A DNA stretch of 64,000 nt from Primulina eburnea (GCF_022965805.1 NC_133101.1:49122342-49186341); one strand, 5' to 3'; counted from the stretch's first letter, positions 21,994-34,233 are shown. The notes: generated by a model from the letters alone, not told the origin. Translations and numbers: made by a program.

Positions 21994-22413
21994 TAAAGTT
22001 GTGGAAAAATCCATTCTTGAACCTTGTCAAGATGATGATAAATTAACTCCAAAGGGTAAGGAAATGGTACCCATAACTTGCGAAGAGGAGGATCAACAGA
22101 CAATGTCACCACCATTCTCTCATGCGTTGAAAAATACAAAAAAAAAAAAAATCAAATTTGAATTCTGATATATATGATATTTTTAAACAAGTAAAAATTA
22201 ATATTACTTTATTAGATGCCATAAAGCATGTACCATCATATGTTAAATTTTGAAAGACTTGTGCACTGTGAAAAAAAATTGAATATGAAAAAGAAAGCAT
22301 TTTTAGCCGAACAAGTAAGTGCAATCATTCAAATTAATAATACATTGAAATACAAAGACCCTGGTTGTCCTACTATTTCATGTATTATTGGAGAATGAAA
22401 TATTAAAAAAGTC

Positions 22414-22833
22414 TTGCTTGATCTTGGAGCTAGTGTGAATTTACTTCTATATTCAATTTATCAAGAACTCAATCTAGGCGAGTTAAAACCTACTTCGGTA
22501 ACACTTTTACTTGCCGATAGATCTGTTAAAGTGCCAAGATGTATGATAGAAGACGTGTTGGTCCAAGTTGATAACTTTTTATATCATGTCGATTTCATAG
22601 TTTTAGATACAAAACCTATCGAAGCTTGTAATGCAATTCCTATAATTTTGGGTCATCCATTTTTAGCAACTTCTAATGCTCTTATAAATTGTAGGAATGG
22701 AATAATGAAGTTGTCATTTGGTAACAAGACCTTTGAGCTTAATGTTTTTAATCTTTGTAAGCAACCACATGACAAAAGAGATGAAAGTGAAGATGAAAAC
22801 CTTATTGAAACTCTTGTGGAAAAAAACATTTAA
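22414..22833 (+). pseudogene. Gypsy aspartic protease, partial frame
   Basis: The frame carries LDLGASVNLL, the retropepsin active-site box D(L/T)GA, and downstream PIILGHPFLATSNALI with the G(R/H)PFLAT element typical of Athila/Tat proteases. The first Met here lies only two codons ahead of the active site, so the true N terminus is in broken sequence before 22414. Between gag and this frame (21994-22413) only shifted remnants and a poly-A run near 22138-22151 are seen. The protease would process the Gag-Pol polyprotein. Confidence 0.82.
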
Positions 22834-23339
22834 GAAGGAAGTACTCGTGATCAATTAGATATTTGTTCAATTGATACTGTTAAAGACAATATTGAAATTG
22901 ATCTTGATGATTTTTTCAGGTATCACTCATTACTAGGATCAGAGAAAGAATTTGAGGAAAAATATGAGAACAAAGATGAACCCCCCATATTGGAGTTGAA
23001 ACCCTTGCAAGAAGAATTAAAGTATGTATTCCTTGGAGATGATAAACATATTCGGTGGTAATTTCTTCCAAACTAGCAAGTGATCAAGAAGGTAAATTAG
23101 TTGATATGCTTTAAAGACATAAAAATGCAATTGGTTGGACACTAAAAGATCTTAAGAGCATTAATCCACTAATTTGCACTCACAAAATTCACTTAGAAGA
23201 AAATGCTAAAACATCTCAACAACCACAAATAAGATTAAATCCACACATGAAAGATATTGTGAAAACTGAAGTTCTCAAACTACTTGATGTTGGAATTATC
23301 TACCCTGTTTCTGAAAGTAAGTGGGTAAGCCCAACATAA

Positions 23340-23850
23340 GTAGTTTTAAAAAAATCTGACATCACAGTGATAAAAAATGAAAAAGGTGAATTATTAACAA
23401 GTCAAGTCCCATCTAGTTGACGGATGTGTATTGATTATAGAAAATTAAATGACGCCACTAGAAAAGATCATTTTCCATTACCATTTTTTGATCAAATTTT
23501 AGAAAGAGTAGCAGGTCATCCCTACTACTGTTTTCTTGACGGATATTCAGGCTATTATCAAATTCCCATTGCACTCAATGATCAAGATAAAACTACATTC
23601 ACATGTTCTTTTGAAACATTTGTATTCAGAAGGATGTCATTTGGATTATGCAATACCCTAGCAACATTTCAAAGATGTATGATAAGCATTTTTAGCGATA
23701 TGGTTGAAAATTGTTGGAGATTTTCATGGATGATTTAACTGTTTTTGGGAATACATTTGATAATTGTCTTGAAAATTTGGACAAAGTTTTAAAAATATGT
23801 GAGGAAAAAGGTCTTATTTAAATTGGGAAAAATGTCATTACATGATTACT
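23340..23850 (+). pseudogene. Gypsy reverse transcriptase, fragments
   Basis: The frame 23424-23738 has MCIDYRKLNDATRKDHFPLP, YCFLDGYSGYYQIPI and FRRMSFGLCNTLATFQRCM, all RT landmarks. The catalytic FMDD lies in another frame at about 23726 (EIFMDDLTVFGN), so a frameshift just before it inactivates the gene. Sequence from 22834 to 23423 contains the acidic linker and the start of RT in several frames with stops. Confidence 0.82.
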
Positions 23851-24059
23851 TTTGGATTGTTTTGGGACATGTCGTGTCATCTCATTCAATTGAAATTGAT
23901 AAATAAAAAGTTGATGTCATTGCCAATTTACTTCCTCCAAAAACCATTAAAGAAATTAGCTCATTTTTGGGACATGTTGGATTTTATAGGAGGTTTATAG
24001 AGTACTTTAGTTTAATCTCTAAACCATTTGTAACCTCTTAACAAAAGACACTGCATTTG

Positions 24060-24490
24060 AGTGGACTCAGGAATGTCAAAATGCTTTTAATAAAATCATT
24101 CCACATTTAACATCATCTCCTATCATGCAACCTCCTGATTGGTCTTTACCATTTGAAATCATGTGCGACGCAAGTGATTATGCAGTCGGTGCAGTATTGG
24201 GTCAAAGAAGAAACGGTAAGCCTTATGTGATATATTATGCAAGTATAACTTTAATCAATACTCAAATGAAATACTCCACAATTGAAAAAGAAATACTTGC
24301 TGTAATATTTGCATTAGATAAGTTTCGTTCTTATTTGATTGGATCCACGACTATTGTGTTTACTGATCATTCTGCTATGAGATATTTATTGACCAAACAA
24401 GATGCAAAGCCACGACTGATACAATGGATTTTGTTGCTACAAGAATTTGACATTGTGAACAAAGATAAAAAAAGGAACCGATAATGTCGT
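24060..24490 (+). pseudogene. Gypsy RNase H
   Basis: The frame 24125-24484 encodes [41 protein letters not shown] and [12 protein letters not shown], including the acidic residues of a gypsy RNase H. The frame is lost near 24480, where the expected VVADHLSRL end appears in another frame. The wording is of Athila/Tat type. Confidence 0.85.
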
Positions 24491-24533
24491 AGCCAATCAT
24501 TTATCGAGACTAGTAACATGATCATCTTGCGAA

Positions 24534-25844
24534 ATGACACCAATTAACGATAATTTTCCTGATGAACATCTATTTTCAGTTACTACTACACCTTGGTTTG
24601 CAAACATATTAAATTTTCTTGTGACAGGAAAAATTCCACCGCAATGGAGTTCCCAAGATAAAAGAAAAGTTTTGAATGAGGTAAAAACTTTTATTGCGAT
24701 GATCCGTATCTTTTCAAGTATTGTCTAGATTAAATTTTTCGACATTGTATACCTGACAATGAGGTAAGCAGTGTCATTAAATTTTGTCATTCAGAAGCAT
24801 GCGGAGGACATTTTTCTTCAAAGAAAACGGCTGCAAAAATCTTGCAGTGTGGATTTTATTGGCCCTCTTTGTTTAAAGACACCCATGAAATCTGCATGAT
24901 CTGTGATAATTGTCAAAAATTGGGATTTTAAAAAAAACATGATCCCTTTGAATCCTATCATTGAAATTGAAATCTTTGACTGTTGGAGAATTGATTTTAT
25001 GAGACCTTTTCCACCGTCGTTTGGATACGTGTATATTTTAGTTGTAGTTAATTATGTTCCCAAATGGATAAAAACAATTCCATGTCGAATAAATGATCAT
25101 AAAATAGTCATCAAATTTTTGAAAGAAAATATTTTTAGTAGATTTGGAATTCCTCGAGCCATGATAAGTGTTGGGGGAACTCACTTTGTTAATAAACCAT
25201 TTGCTTCATTAATGAAAAAATATGGTATTACTCACAAAGTAACTACTCTTTATCATCCTCAAACAAATAGACAAGTTGAATTAGCTAATAGGGAGATAAA
25301 GCAAATTTTGGAAAATTTTTTAACCCAAATAGAAAAGATTGGTCTATGCGACTTAATGATGCATTTTGGGCATATCGAACATCTTTTAAAATATCATTGA
25401 ATATGTCTCACTATAGGTTGTTTACGGAAAACATTATCATTTGCTTGTGAAATTGGAACATAAAGCTTATTGGGTGATCAAAACTTTTAATTCAAGGATG
25501 GATGATTGCAACAAATTGCGCAAATTGCAACTTAATAAACTTGATGAACTCAGAAATGATGCATATGAGAATTCGAGGATTTATAAAGAAAAAATAAAAT
25601 TGTTTCATGATAAAATAGTTTTATTTGAGTTTTGCTTTATAATTCTCGTCTTCACATATTCTCCGAAAAATTACGATCAAGATGGACATGCCAATATGTT
25701 GTAAAGCATGTGTATCCTTATGGAGCTGTGGACATTGAAAATCCTAAAAATGGTGATGTTTTTAAAGTAAATGGACAAAGACTTACATCATTTTTAGAAA
25801 ATGAAATCTTTCAAGAAGAATTTATTTTCCTTTCTGATCTTTAA
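24534..25844 (+). pseudogene. Gypsy integrase, fragments
   Basis: A linker frame (24534-24728) is followed by a shifted zinc-binding region (HSEACGGHFSSKKTA ... CMICDNCQK, about 24790-24920). The catalytic core comes next (24903-25400: CWRIDFMRPFPPSFGY with the first Asp, RAMISVGGTHFVNKPF where the second Asp has become Gly, and HPQTNRQVELANREI with the Glu). C-terminal pieces run in other frames to 25842. Loss of the second Asp (SDGGTHF to SVGGTHF) together with the frameshifts rules out activity. Confidence 0.82.
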
Positions 25845-26175
25845 TTTTTTTTGTGTTGTATTTAATTTTGTCTGTTTTTATTTGAGGTTTCCTTAATCTT
25901 TTTATTTTCCCGGTTAAATGGCGGATAACGGTATTCCGTGACTCTCATAGTCGATTAAATCAGTTTCCCACAATTGGTGATACAAAAATAAAAAAAATCA
26001 TTTTTTTCTTTTCAAAATGGAATATTTTCCCTCTGTTTCTGAAAATGTTCTAAGAAAAATTTATGCAGGTAAGTGCTAAAGATTGAGATTGCTAATGCAA
26101 AAAATAATTCCAGAAGATATTCGTCTTGTAATAGAAGCTAAGGTTCGATTCGGAGGAGAAGTTCCACAATCATTG
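25845..26175. other. Non-coding tail after the gypsy integrase
   Basis: About 330 bp with no recognisable gene, including a T/A-rich stretch. It ends abruptly where an unrelated LTR start (TGTAGTGCCC) begins. The expected 3' LTR of the Athila/Tat-type element is not found. Confidence 0.6.
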
Positions 26176-26950
26176 TGTAGTGCCCAAGAATCAGTACACG
26201 TATAATTCATGCATTATTAAATTGTTAAATATTTTATTTAAGCTTAAAATAATTTTAGTGATGCATGATTTATTAATATTGCATTATTTTAATGTTTAAG
26301 TGATGCATGTTAAAATGTTTTTCAAGTTTCATGTTTCAGGTTATTACTCGAGACGGGATCGAGGAAAAGGCTAGTGACGATTTTGGCAATTTAAAATGTG
26401 GTATTTTATTTTAAGTTGAGATTGGGGCATTTTAACTAATTTATTAAGTTGTTAGTATTTTAAAGTTTAATTTAATTATTAGGTGAATTTTAGAATTTTA
26501 AGGTTTTTTTAAAGTCTAGCACTTGTGTAAAATTTATTTTAGGGGATTTTATATTTGTGGGGCATTTTTAATTATTAATTTAGCATATTATATTCCCCTA
26601 ATTAACTAAACTCACACACTCACATTTTTACACACACCTAACACACGAACACACCAACTAACACGCACACACACACACACACTACCGGCTAAAACACACA
26701 CACACACACACAAATTTCATTCAGTTTTTATTATTTTTGGGAGGAGAAATATTAGGGTTCTTAGTCTAGAGTGCAGCTTCCCCTTCCCTCTATATTTCCC
26801 AGCGAATTTTCGTTGGTCTTCTTCAAGGATTTTCGCGCCACGTTCATCTCGGATCAACCTCGCACCTTTCCCCGCTTCGGTATCGTCGGTTCGGTAAAGT
26901 TTATCATCAAAAGGCACGTATATTCTGTTATTTCTGCATCGATCTCGTCA
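26176..26950 (+). repeat. Truncated LTR fragment of a Tekay-like gypsy element
   Basis: It starts TGTAGTGCCCAAGAATCAGT and shares layout with the solo LTR at 27955 (TGTAGAACCCGTAAACCAGAA, ATACGTATAA..CATGCAT). It ends at about 26950, where minus-strand copia RT sequence begins. It includes CA-rich microsatellites at 26600-26715. No second LTR or internal domain accompanies it, so it is the first 775 bp of an LTR whose remainder is lost. Confidence 0.65.
26600..26715. repeat. CA-rich microsatellite cluster
   Basis: Repeated ACACAC runs of up to about 18 bp with short interruptions, inside the LTR fragment. Confidence 0.85.
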
Positions 26951-27954
26951 TGGTATCAATGTATGTGGCATGGGTGAGATCAAGCAATATTCTTGATCTA
27001 TCTCTATAGATATGTATCCCCAATACAAAAGATGTTTCACCCAAGTCCTGCATCGAGAACTTACTCGCTAACGATATTTTGGTGGATTGCAACATTCCTA
27101 CATATTCCCAATGAGTAGAATGTCATCAACATAAAGCACCGGGAATGTCACAGCACTCTTACTGACCTTCTTATACACACATGGTTCCTCAGCATTCTTA
27201 GTAAAACCAAACTCTTTGATTGTACTATCGAATATGAGGTTCTAACTCCTAGATGCCTGCTTTAGACCATAAATAGATCTCTGAAGTTTGCATACCATAT
27301 GCTCACTTCCGATAGACGTAAACCCTTCACGTTGAGACATATAAATCTCTTCCTTAATATCCCATTAAGAAAGGCTGTCTTGACATTCATCTGCCATATA
27401 TCTCATAGTCATACCATGCAGCTATGGCTAATAATATCCTTATAGACTTGAACATTGGAACTGGAGAAAAGGTTTCCTCAAAGTCAACTCTTTGTCTTTG
27501 ATTATATCCTTTTGCCACCAATCGCACCTTGAAGGTCAATACCTTCCCGTCCGCCCCAAGTTTCCTCTTGTAAATCCATTCACACACCATGGGAACATTT
27601 CCGTCAGGTGGATCCACAAGGTTCCACACTTGGTTCGAATGCATGGAATTCATCTCAGATTCCATTGCTTCAAGCCACTTGGATGAATCGGCATCAGATA
27701 ACGCTTCATTGAACGTCATTGGATCACATCCATGGTTAGGCTCATCATGGCCCTCTTCAAGAAGAAGATCATACCTCATAGGTGGTCTCGAGACTCTCTC
27801 GGATCTTCTAGGAGCTTGTATCTCCTCTCTTGGCTCTTCGGGTGTGGGTTCTACAATTGTGGATGTCTCTCGAACCTCTTTGAGTTCTATCATCTCCCAT
27901 TTTCTATCAAATAGAAATTCCTTTTCCAAAAAGGTTGCATTCCTAGAAACAAAC
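26951..27954 (-). pseudogene. Copia RT and integrase-RT linker, copy 1
   Basis: The minus-strand frame (27954-27387) starts with RNATFLEKEFLFDRK and a Pro/Glu-rich linker with RRSERVSRPPMRY. It enters the RT with WLEAMESEMNSMHSNQVWNL, CEWIYKRKLGADGKV and FEETFSPVPMFKSIRILLAIAA. Below 27387 the RT continues in broken frames, including a YVDD-region remnant followed by DILLIGN near 27130, and stops at about 26951 near the position of the TYIDT motif of intact relatives. The apparent N-terminal residues before 27954 come from the inserted solo LTR and are not part of the protein. Confidence 0.85.
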
Positions 27955-30776
27955 TGTAGAACCCGTAAACCAGAATACGTATAAGCCATGCATAATTCTA
28001 GTATTTTAAATTAAAATGATATTATTGCATGAGTATTTAAATGCTTTTCTTTAAAGTTAATTATTTTATGCAGTAGTTTAAATTTTTATCTTTTCAGTTA
28101 ATTCAGTGAGACCGGACTGGAGTTGGAGTTTTGAGATAAAATTTAATAGTAAGAAAACATTTCCAGAATTTATTTTAACTAGCTAATAAGTTAATTTAAG
28201 TTAAAAGAAGGTTTAAGGAATTATTTAAGTAACTTGAGGTGAGTAGTAAATAAGTTCATTTAGGTTCCATAATTAATGTTTTAATTCACTAAATTATTTA
28301 GAGGATAGGTAAGGCTCTAAAGGTTTAAATAAGTTCATTTAGGTTCCCCTCCATTTATAAGAGTAATTTCGCACCCCCCCCCCCCCCCCCCCCCCTGGTG
28401 AGATAACAATTCTTTGACAACTCACCACCTTTGACCATTTCCTTGTTATTTATTAGTAGGATAATCCTTTCATTTTGATCACTATTTAATTAATAATCAA
28501 CCTATACCTAGCCATGTAGAATCGGTCATTTGCACCCCATCTATCCCTCCAAAAATCATTTTTGATATCAACCATTTCAAATTCAAAAGAGAGGTAGACT
28601 TGGTCTTGCCATCCCTTTTATATTGCAACCCCTTCCCCTCACTCTCCTAACTATCATTCCCCATCCCTCATGACTGAAATTCAGAGAGGATTCAAAGTAA
28701 ATATCGTGAGCCTCATAGCAAGAAATAGGAGAGAAAACCGAGAAAGAAAACAAGGTATTGAAGCACTCCGTCTCCTCCGCGCCGCGTCGTCGATTCGTTC
28801 GTTTTCCTTTCAAACGAAACCAGGCATGTTTATATTTTTATTGACTCTTCAATCAAGTAATATTACTATTTTAAAACATCGCATGTACACAAATTTGAAG
28901 GGGAAAACCGAAATACATGACAAAATATTTTCGAAACCAAGGTGCAGATTTTCGGTTTTCCCTTGTGCTCTCATGTTTTTGGTTGTTTCTATCGCTGCAG
29001 GGTATGGCTCGATCCTAGGCTCCCAAGGCTGCATCTAGACATGTAATAGGATATGTTAGGATCATATTGGTCCAATGGTTCAAGCCCATGCATGCTGGAA
29101 AACGAAAAAATGACAGCAACTCCACCTTCATGCCATTTGAGTCTCGATTTCTGTCATGTTGCTGTCAAGGGGGGAGTTGCTGATCTTGGCTGCCCTATGG
29201 GCCTATAGCCATGGTTAGAACACCTCCCTATCATGTCTAATACGTGACCAAGTCGCCCTTTTGAGGCTTGGTCCATGGTTGAATCGGTTTTTAATTACAG
29301 AAACAAGAACAGCCCCTCGGCCCCTTTCCCCTACTGCATGTGTTGTTCGGTTTTTGGTCGAATGGTGTGGATCGTTGGCCTCTGGCCCTTAGCCATGGTT
29401 CAAACCATACCCTAGGATGTTGGTAAGAGGCTCTGGTCAGTGGTTCAAGCCCAAATGGCTGGTAGTCTCGAAAACGACACAAGGAAGCGAAGGCACGGTT
29501 GCTGGAATTTCTTGACAGCAACTTGCTGCGTCGGTTCAGTGGCTTGTTCGAGTTCTTGGTTGCCTTTTAGCCTATGGCCTCGGACTGGACAGTGCCTCCT
29601 CTAGTTAGGAAGGTCATGTTTTTGAACGTTCGTGATTCGGATCATTTTAGAGGTCGTACAAGAATTTACGGTGCAATGTGCCAAATTGACTCTCGAAAGA
29701 GCGTTTCATGTTTTGGCCTCCATTCACAAAAATTTCGGCCCTTTGCATTTTAGGAGCATTATTTCATCATTTTAAGTGTATTTTAATCATGACTAAATGA
29801 TGGTTCGGTGTTGGTTCGGGTTGGCACGGAGTCATGATTAAATACAAAGTCGTTGGGCGTAATTGTCTCATTTTTGGATTCAATTACAAAGTTTGGTCAA
29901 GAAAATCATTTGCATATTTTTCATGATAAATTTAGGTCGCAGCGAGCCTGGAAACGATCTAATCCATATGGTAAAATAATACAGAATATTTAATTATGTC
30001 ATTTAATTATATTACGTGCATAAAATTATAAAATCTTCATTTTTGAGATTTATGCGATATTGCTTGTGGCCATTTCACAATCATGGGATCATTGTATCAT
30101 CCGGTCGTCATTTACCGGTCAGTTCAGTTATGTACCACCCAGTATATTGTGGCATTAGTCTGATCAGACGTTCATTACTTCACCCGGCCGCCAGTTACCA
30201 GTTAGTTCAGTTCAGTTCAGTGCAGGGGCCACTTGCGTAGACCATAACCTTAAACAGAAAATTTATGACATTCTATTTTATTTCAGGGCTCCAAGGAGCA
30301 AACATTTTCACTGTGATTTTCAGTTCAGTTATGCACGTATTATAATTGCTCATGATAAGTTATTTTCACATTATGCCTCATGACATGATATTTTCACTTG
30401 CATGCAATTTTATTATATTTTTAACTTGTTATTTATGATATATGCATGCTGAGTCTTTAGACTTACTAGACTTGATTTTTGTAGGTACTATGATGTCGGG
30501 GCCGAGGGCGCGGACTAGTGAGCTAGCTTAGGTCGGCAGTAGTGGAACCCGATGACCTCATTTTCAGCATTTATCATTTATTGATCAAATATTTTTTTAA
30601 CCGTCGTTGGATTATGTTAAATGGTTATTTTTGCAAACAATAATTTCTTCCGCTGCTATTTTGAACATTAAACCTGATTTATCAGTTTATTTTGTCAATA
30701 AGGCATTTTAATTACTTTAAAAAGAAATTTTAAATTTTTCCGCAAATTTTCAAACACGAATTTCCGAGCCATTATA
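27955..30776 (+). mobile_element. Solo Tekay-like gypsy LTR (2.8 kb)
   Basis: 2822 bp bounded by TGTAGAACCC and CCATTATA, flanked by the perfect 5-bp duplication CAAAC (27950-27954 and 30777-30781). The last bases read TATA where TACA would be canonical, consistent with a C-to-T change. Contents include a 22-base C run at 28374-28395 and a TTTAGACTTACTAG motif near 30457 that recurs in reverse in the LARD LTRs. No gag or pol is present. The short ORFs on either strand have no recognisable domains. Confidence 0.8.
28374..28395. repeat. Poly-C run of 22 bases
   Basis: Uninterrupted homopolymer inside the solo LTR; its length is uncertain in most sequencing chemistries. Confidence 0.9.
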
Positions 30777-30781
30777 CAAAC

Positions 30782-31520
30782 ACTCTTGTTTCTTAGGGAT
30801 GATAGAAATAGTATTCAACTGAATTCTTTGGATATACCACAAAGTAACATAAAATGGATCTACTATCCAATTTTTCTCCCACTATCTGCTTAACATAAGC
30901 AGGGCATCCCCATATTCTAAGATAAGAATATTTGGAAGGCTTACACATCTATATCTCATATGGTGTCTTATCAACTGCCTTTGAATGGACATTGTTCAAC
31001 AACAGTGCCGATGTCTCAAACGCATATCCCCAAAAGGATGGCGGCAACTTTGTGAACCCTATAATTGACCGAACCATGTCCATCAAAGCCCGGTTACGAC
31101 GCTCCAAAACACCATTCAACTGTGGTGTAGCAAGGCGGAGTCCACTACGAGAGAATCCCATTCTCCTTAAGATACTCTTGGAACTCGGCACTCAAATACT
31201 CACCACCTCGATCCGATCAAAGTGACTTGATGCTTCGTCCCAACGGTTTCTCTACTTCACTTCTGAATTTTTTGAACTTTTCAAAGGCTTCAGACTTGTA
31301 TTTCATCAAATACACATATCCATACCTCGAAAACTCATCTGTAAAGGTGATGAAGTAGGCATGTTCATGCTTAGCGGTGATGCTAAGCGGACCGCACACA
31401 TCGGTATGGATCAAATCCATTAACCCTTTGGCTCGCTCCACATGGCCCTTAAAAGGAATTTTGGTCATCTATCCTTTTAGACAGGATTCACAAGTTGGGA
31501 GAGAATTAATATCAGACATA
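30782..31520 (-). pseudogene. Copia integrase, copy 1
   Basis: Two minus-strand frames hold the core. 31468-31217 has HVERAKGLMDLIHTDVCGPL with the first catalytic Asp and YFITFTDEFSRYGYVYLMKY. 31191-30949 has LATPQLNGVLERRNRALMDM with the catalytic Glu and LPPSFWGYAFETSALLLN. The expected second Asp region lies between them, in DRGGEY-like sequence out of frame. It is cut on its 5' side by the LARD at 31525 and on its 3' side by the solo LTR at 30777. Confidence 0.88.
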
Positions 31521-31525
31521 TCAAA

Positions 31526-32049
31526 TCTAACGTCTGCTATTTTAAAAGTGCGGAAATGTTTTTTTATAAAGCTAAAAGTTCGCATTTTCGAAATAACATT
31601 AAAAATGATTTTAAATATTTGACAATAAAAAAGCGTAGGTTAAAATAATCAAACTCATTCAAAATCATACGTAAACATAAACGAGTAAAAATCTTAAATT
31701 CATCATCGTAAGAAAATGTTCATCTCCTCTCAATTTCATAACTCATAATGCGGAAAACATGTAGTCCTCGAGTCATGTCACTACACCAGGTCATGCCTAC
31801 TCAGAGTTCGGCACCTCAAGTCTCCTCATCATGAAGCTCACATGCATCACACAGCGTCTAGTGAGTCTAAAGACTGAACACACCTGCACCGTTAATAGCA
31901 AATACATATACATATCACACAGCAGTGAAAAATACCATACTCAACATACCTTTCATGAACTTTAAAAACGTAATATAAACGTGTTGTGTAAAATCATGAC
32001 GTGTCAAAACAGCTCATCGTTAATCATCATTCATCGTTTATCATTCATC

Positions 32050-32082
<33 letters not shown>

Positions 32083-33939
32083 TTTATCGTTCATCATTCA
32101 TCGATCATCATTCATCATTGGTGAATTCAGTTCATTAGAGGTGACTATCATACATCATTTACGATGGATCCATCATACATAGAACCGTGGTACCCGCAGC
32201 TGTCGGACATCAGTGACAGGATCACCCATCCACTGTGCCTAGGCCTCATCATCAGCATTTACATATACGTCTTAACCATTTACATATACTTTGATAGCCA
32301 CAACTAATTCTCATCATTCAAAACAATATCATTTTCATCAATTATAAAAATCTTGAATAAATGCAATTTTTCTTAAATCCAAGCATGCGACGTATATCTT
32401 CATAAAATCTTAAAATCATGATCATGATGCTTGAACATTTAAAATATCATAAATTTGTGCTCAGGGCGCTTCCAGAACCAAAATCTCACTCCGGGTACAA
32501 AATAACTATTTTGCCCCAAGAAACCTAAAAATTATCGTTTCACCCCTAGACGTAAAATTTCACTTCTTTGACATTTTCTTAATTCCATTGACTCTAACAT
32601 GTCCCAAATAATTATTTAAGCCTACATGAACTTTCCCATATTTTTATTGGGTTTAAACCTATGACTTTTAAATTAATGTTTAAATATAACCTATTAATGC
32701 GTTTTTAATCCCGAATTAGACCAAACCTTAGCATAAAATTACCAATTCAAAAACATAGACTTCTAATAATTATTTGAGCTTAAATATAATTTCTCATAAT
32801 TTTATTAAGCTTAAATGTAGGCGTCTCAATTAATCTTTTAATTAATGTTTCGTGAGGTGACTAAATCCGGGATAAACCCAAAACTCATTATTTTGATCTG
32901 AAGCTTACTAAACTCCTAAAAATATCCCAAAACATATTTATAAGCATTCCTAGACGTAAAATCGAGCTCATTTCATAACTTAACCAAATTGTTTTAAAAC
33001 TTGGACAGGGGTCCCCGTTTTAATCCGAATCGAATCGAAACTTCCCCAAATTTTACCAAACTTAAAACATGACTTAACAACACCATACCAGACTTAAATA
33101 CACTCAATTAGAACCCATTAGCACCCTTAAAATCTCGCTGTTATGCTGCTGGATTTTCAAAACATTCACAACTCAAACTCTAGTTCATGTACCTCCCTTA
33201 GTTTCGTTCATAGGCTTCACCTAACGGCCCAGCCCTTAACCAGTCACACCTAGACCACCCTAGGCTCCCACTAGACCTGCTGAACCCATGGCTGCACCTC
33301 CATGCAAGCCGCAGCCCCCTACAACTCGCTATTCTCCCCAAACATCCAAACCAAAGCCAAACTTCTACCATTTCGATCCACAGCGCCTTGGATTGTTCCG
33401 GCAAGAGCCGAACCCTTCCAAGCCTCGTATCAGACCCACCAGGGTCTGATATGAGGCTCGTCTAAGCCCCTGCACAGCTTGTTGCACCCAGCAGGATAGA
33501 ACCCCGAAGATCGAGCCAACCTATTGAAACCTTACTCTTGGTCTCTCACCCTACACGATCGGCCCAATGTTTTAAAATCCAATAAAATTCCATGACACCC
33601 TTTTTCAGCCCTTAACAACTGACAGCAGCAGCCCCTTGCACAGCAACCAGAAAAACGTGAGAGTTGGACAAGAAAACACCATAATCCCATGGAAACCAAG
33701 AAAATTCTCATGTACAAGGCTAGATCTCGTTTTTCATGCACAAATATAATCACCAACATAATACGTGTATGATGCAGAAAATAACAAGTACAAAGCGTTC
33801 CTTTGATGTTAAGAAGCTTGAAATCTTGAGGAGACGCGCGTCGAGGAGACGACTGAGAAGTGGGGAAGGAGCTTTCTTGAGAGGAAATGGAGATGGCCGA
33901 TGAATTTCTCTTTGAAATAAAATGGTATCCGAAGCCTTT
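31526..33939 (-). repeat. LARD 3' LTR, first part
   Basis: Plus-strand start TCTAACGTCTGC, matching 46482 onward, up to the Cassandra insertion at 33940. It includes a TCATCGTTCATT-type minisatellite at 32012-32119. Short minus-strand frames at 33198-34001 recur in the other LTR (48103-48715) because the LTRs are copies; they show no recognisable domain. Confidence 0.87.
32012..32119. repeat. TCATCGT/TCATTCA minisatellite in LARD LTR A
   Basis: About 108 bp of 7-bp-like units (TCATCGT, TCATTCA, TTCATCG variants). The same array in the other LTR (46969-47028) is only about 60 bp. Confidence 0.8.
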
Positions 33940-34233
33940 TGTGAGGCCCGGGGCCGAAGAGGGCGGGGGGTGATCACCGGTGCCATCAGTTGCACGGACA
34001 ATGAGCGGCTCCTGGCAGGCTTCTAGGTGGAGGAAACATGAATGAACCGACCCAAAATGGAATGGGAGGGATTCCGAGACTGTTCAATGTAATGGACTGT
34101 ACAGTCGAAGAGGGCTTAAAAGATTTGATTGGTACTACTCATATCACGATGGTGCATTTTATTTTCGGTAGCTCATCACATAAGAACTCTAAAGTTAAGC
34201 GTGCTTGACTTGGGGCAATTTTGGGATGGGTGA
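33940..34233 (+). repeat. Cassandra 5' LTR, left part
   Basis: First 294 bp of the LTR, ending within the 5S box C-like segment at GATGGGTGA, where the chromovirus inserted. The remaining 104 bp are at 42690-42793, following the duplicated GGTGA. Confidence 0.9.
34171..34233 (+). promoter_or_regulatory. 5S rRNA-like Pol III promoter region, split
   Basis: Contains AAGTTAAGCGTGCTTG, the 5S box A region, and the first half of box C (GATGGGTGA). In 5S genes these internal boxes bind TFIIIA/TFIIIC for RNA polymerase III. The insertion separates the two halves of box C by 8.4 kb. Confidence 0.8.

Larger units (their letters stand above)
6171..26175 (+). mobile_element. Athila/Tat-type Ty3/gypsy element, split and 3' truncated
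   Basis: The element begins with a 5' LTR (TGATAAACAT...CGCAACA) split by a 12.7-kb copia insertion. A degenerate PBS of the TGGCGCCGTTGCC kind follows, then gag (20650-21993), protease, RT, RNase H and integrase in plus orientation to 25844. Protein wording such as [15 protein letters not shown] and a retroviral-type DLGA protease box places it in the Athila/Tat side of plant gypsy elements. All genes except parts of gag are broken by stops and frameshifts. No 3' LTR follows: after about 330 bp of non-coding tail the sequence changes to an unrelated LTR fragment at 26176. It is therefore old and incomplete. Whether it ever carried an env-like ORF cannot be told. Confidence 0.85.

Noticed and set aside
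26951..26975. A tRNA-type PBS at the copia/LTR-fragment junction (TGGTATCAATG)
   Set aside because: It is the reverse complement of the TYIDT codons in the copia RT and is not next to an LTR end.
27955..27989. Apparent N terminus of a 200-aa copia ORF
   Set aside because: These residues come from the inserted solo LTR; the copia protein proper begins at the insertion edge, 27954.
31980..32130. CRISPR-like array of TCATCGT units
   Set aside because: Short direct minisatellite without spacers, in a plant LTR.
33198..34001. Minus-strand ORFs repeated at 48103-48715
   Set aside because: Both sets lie in the LARD LTRs; identity comes from LTR duplication, with no domain and no conserved start.
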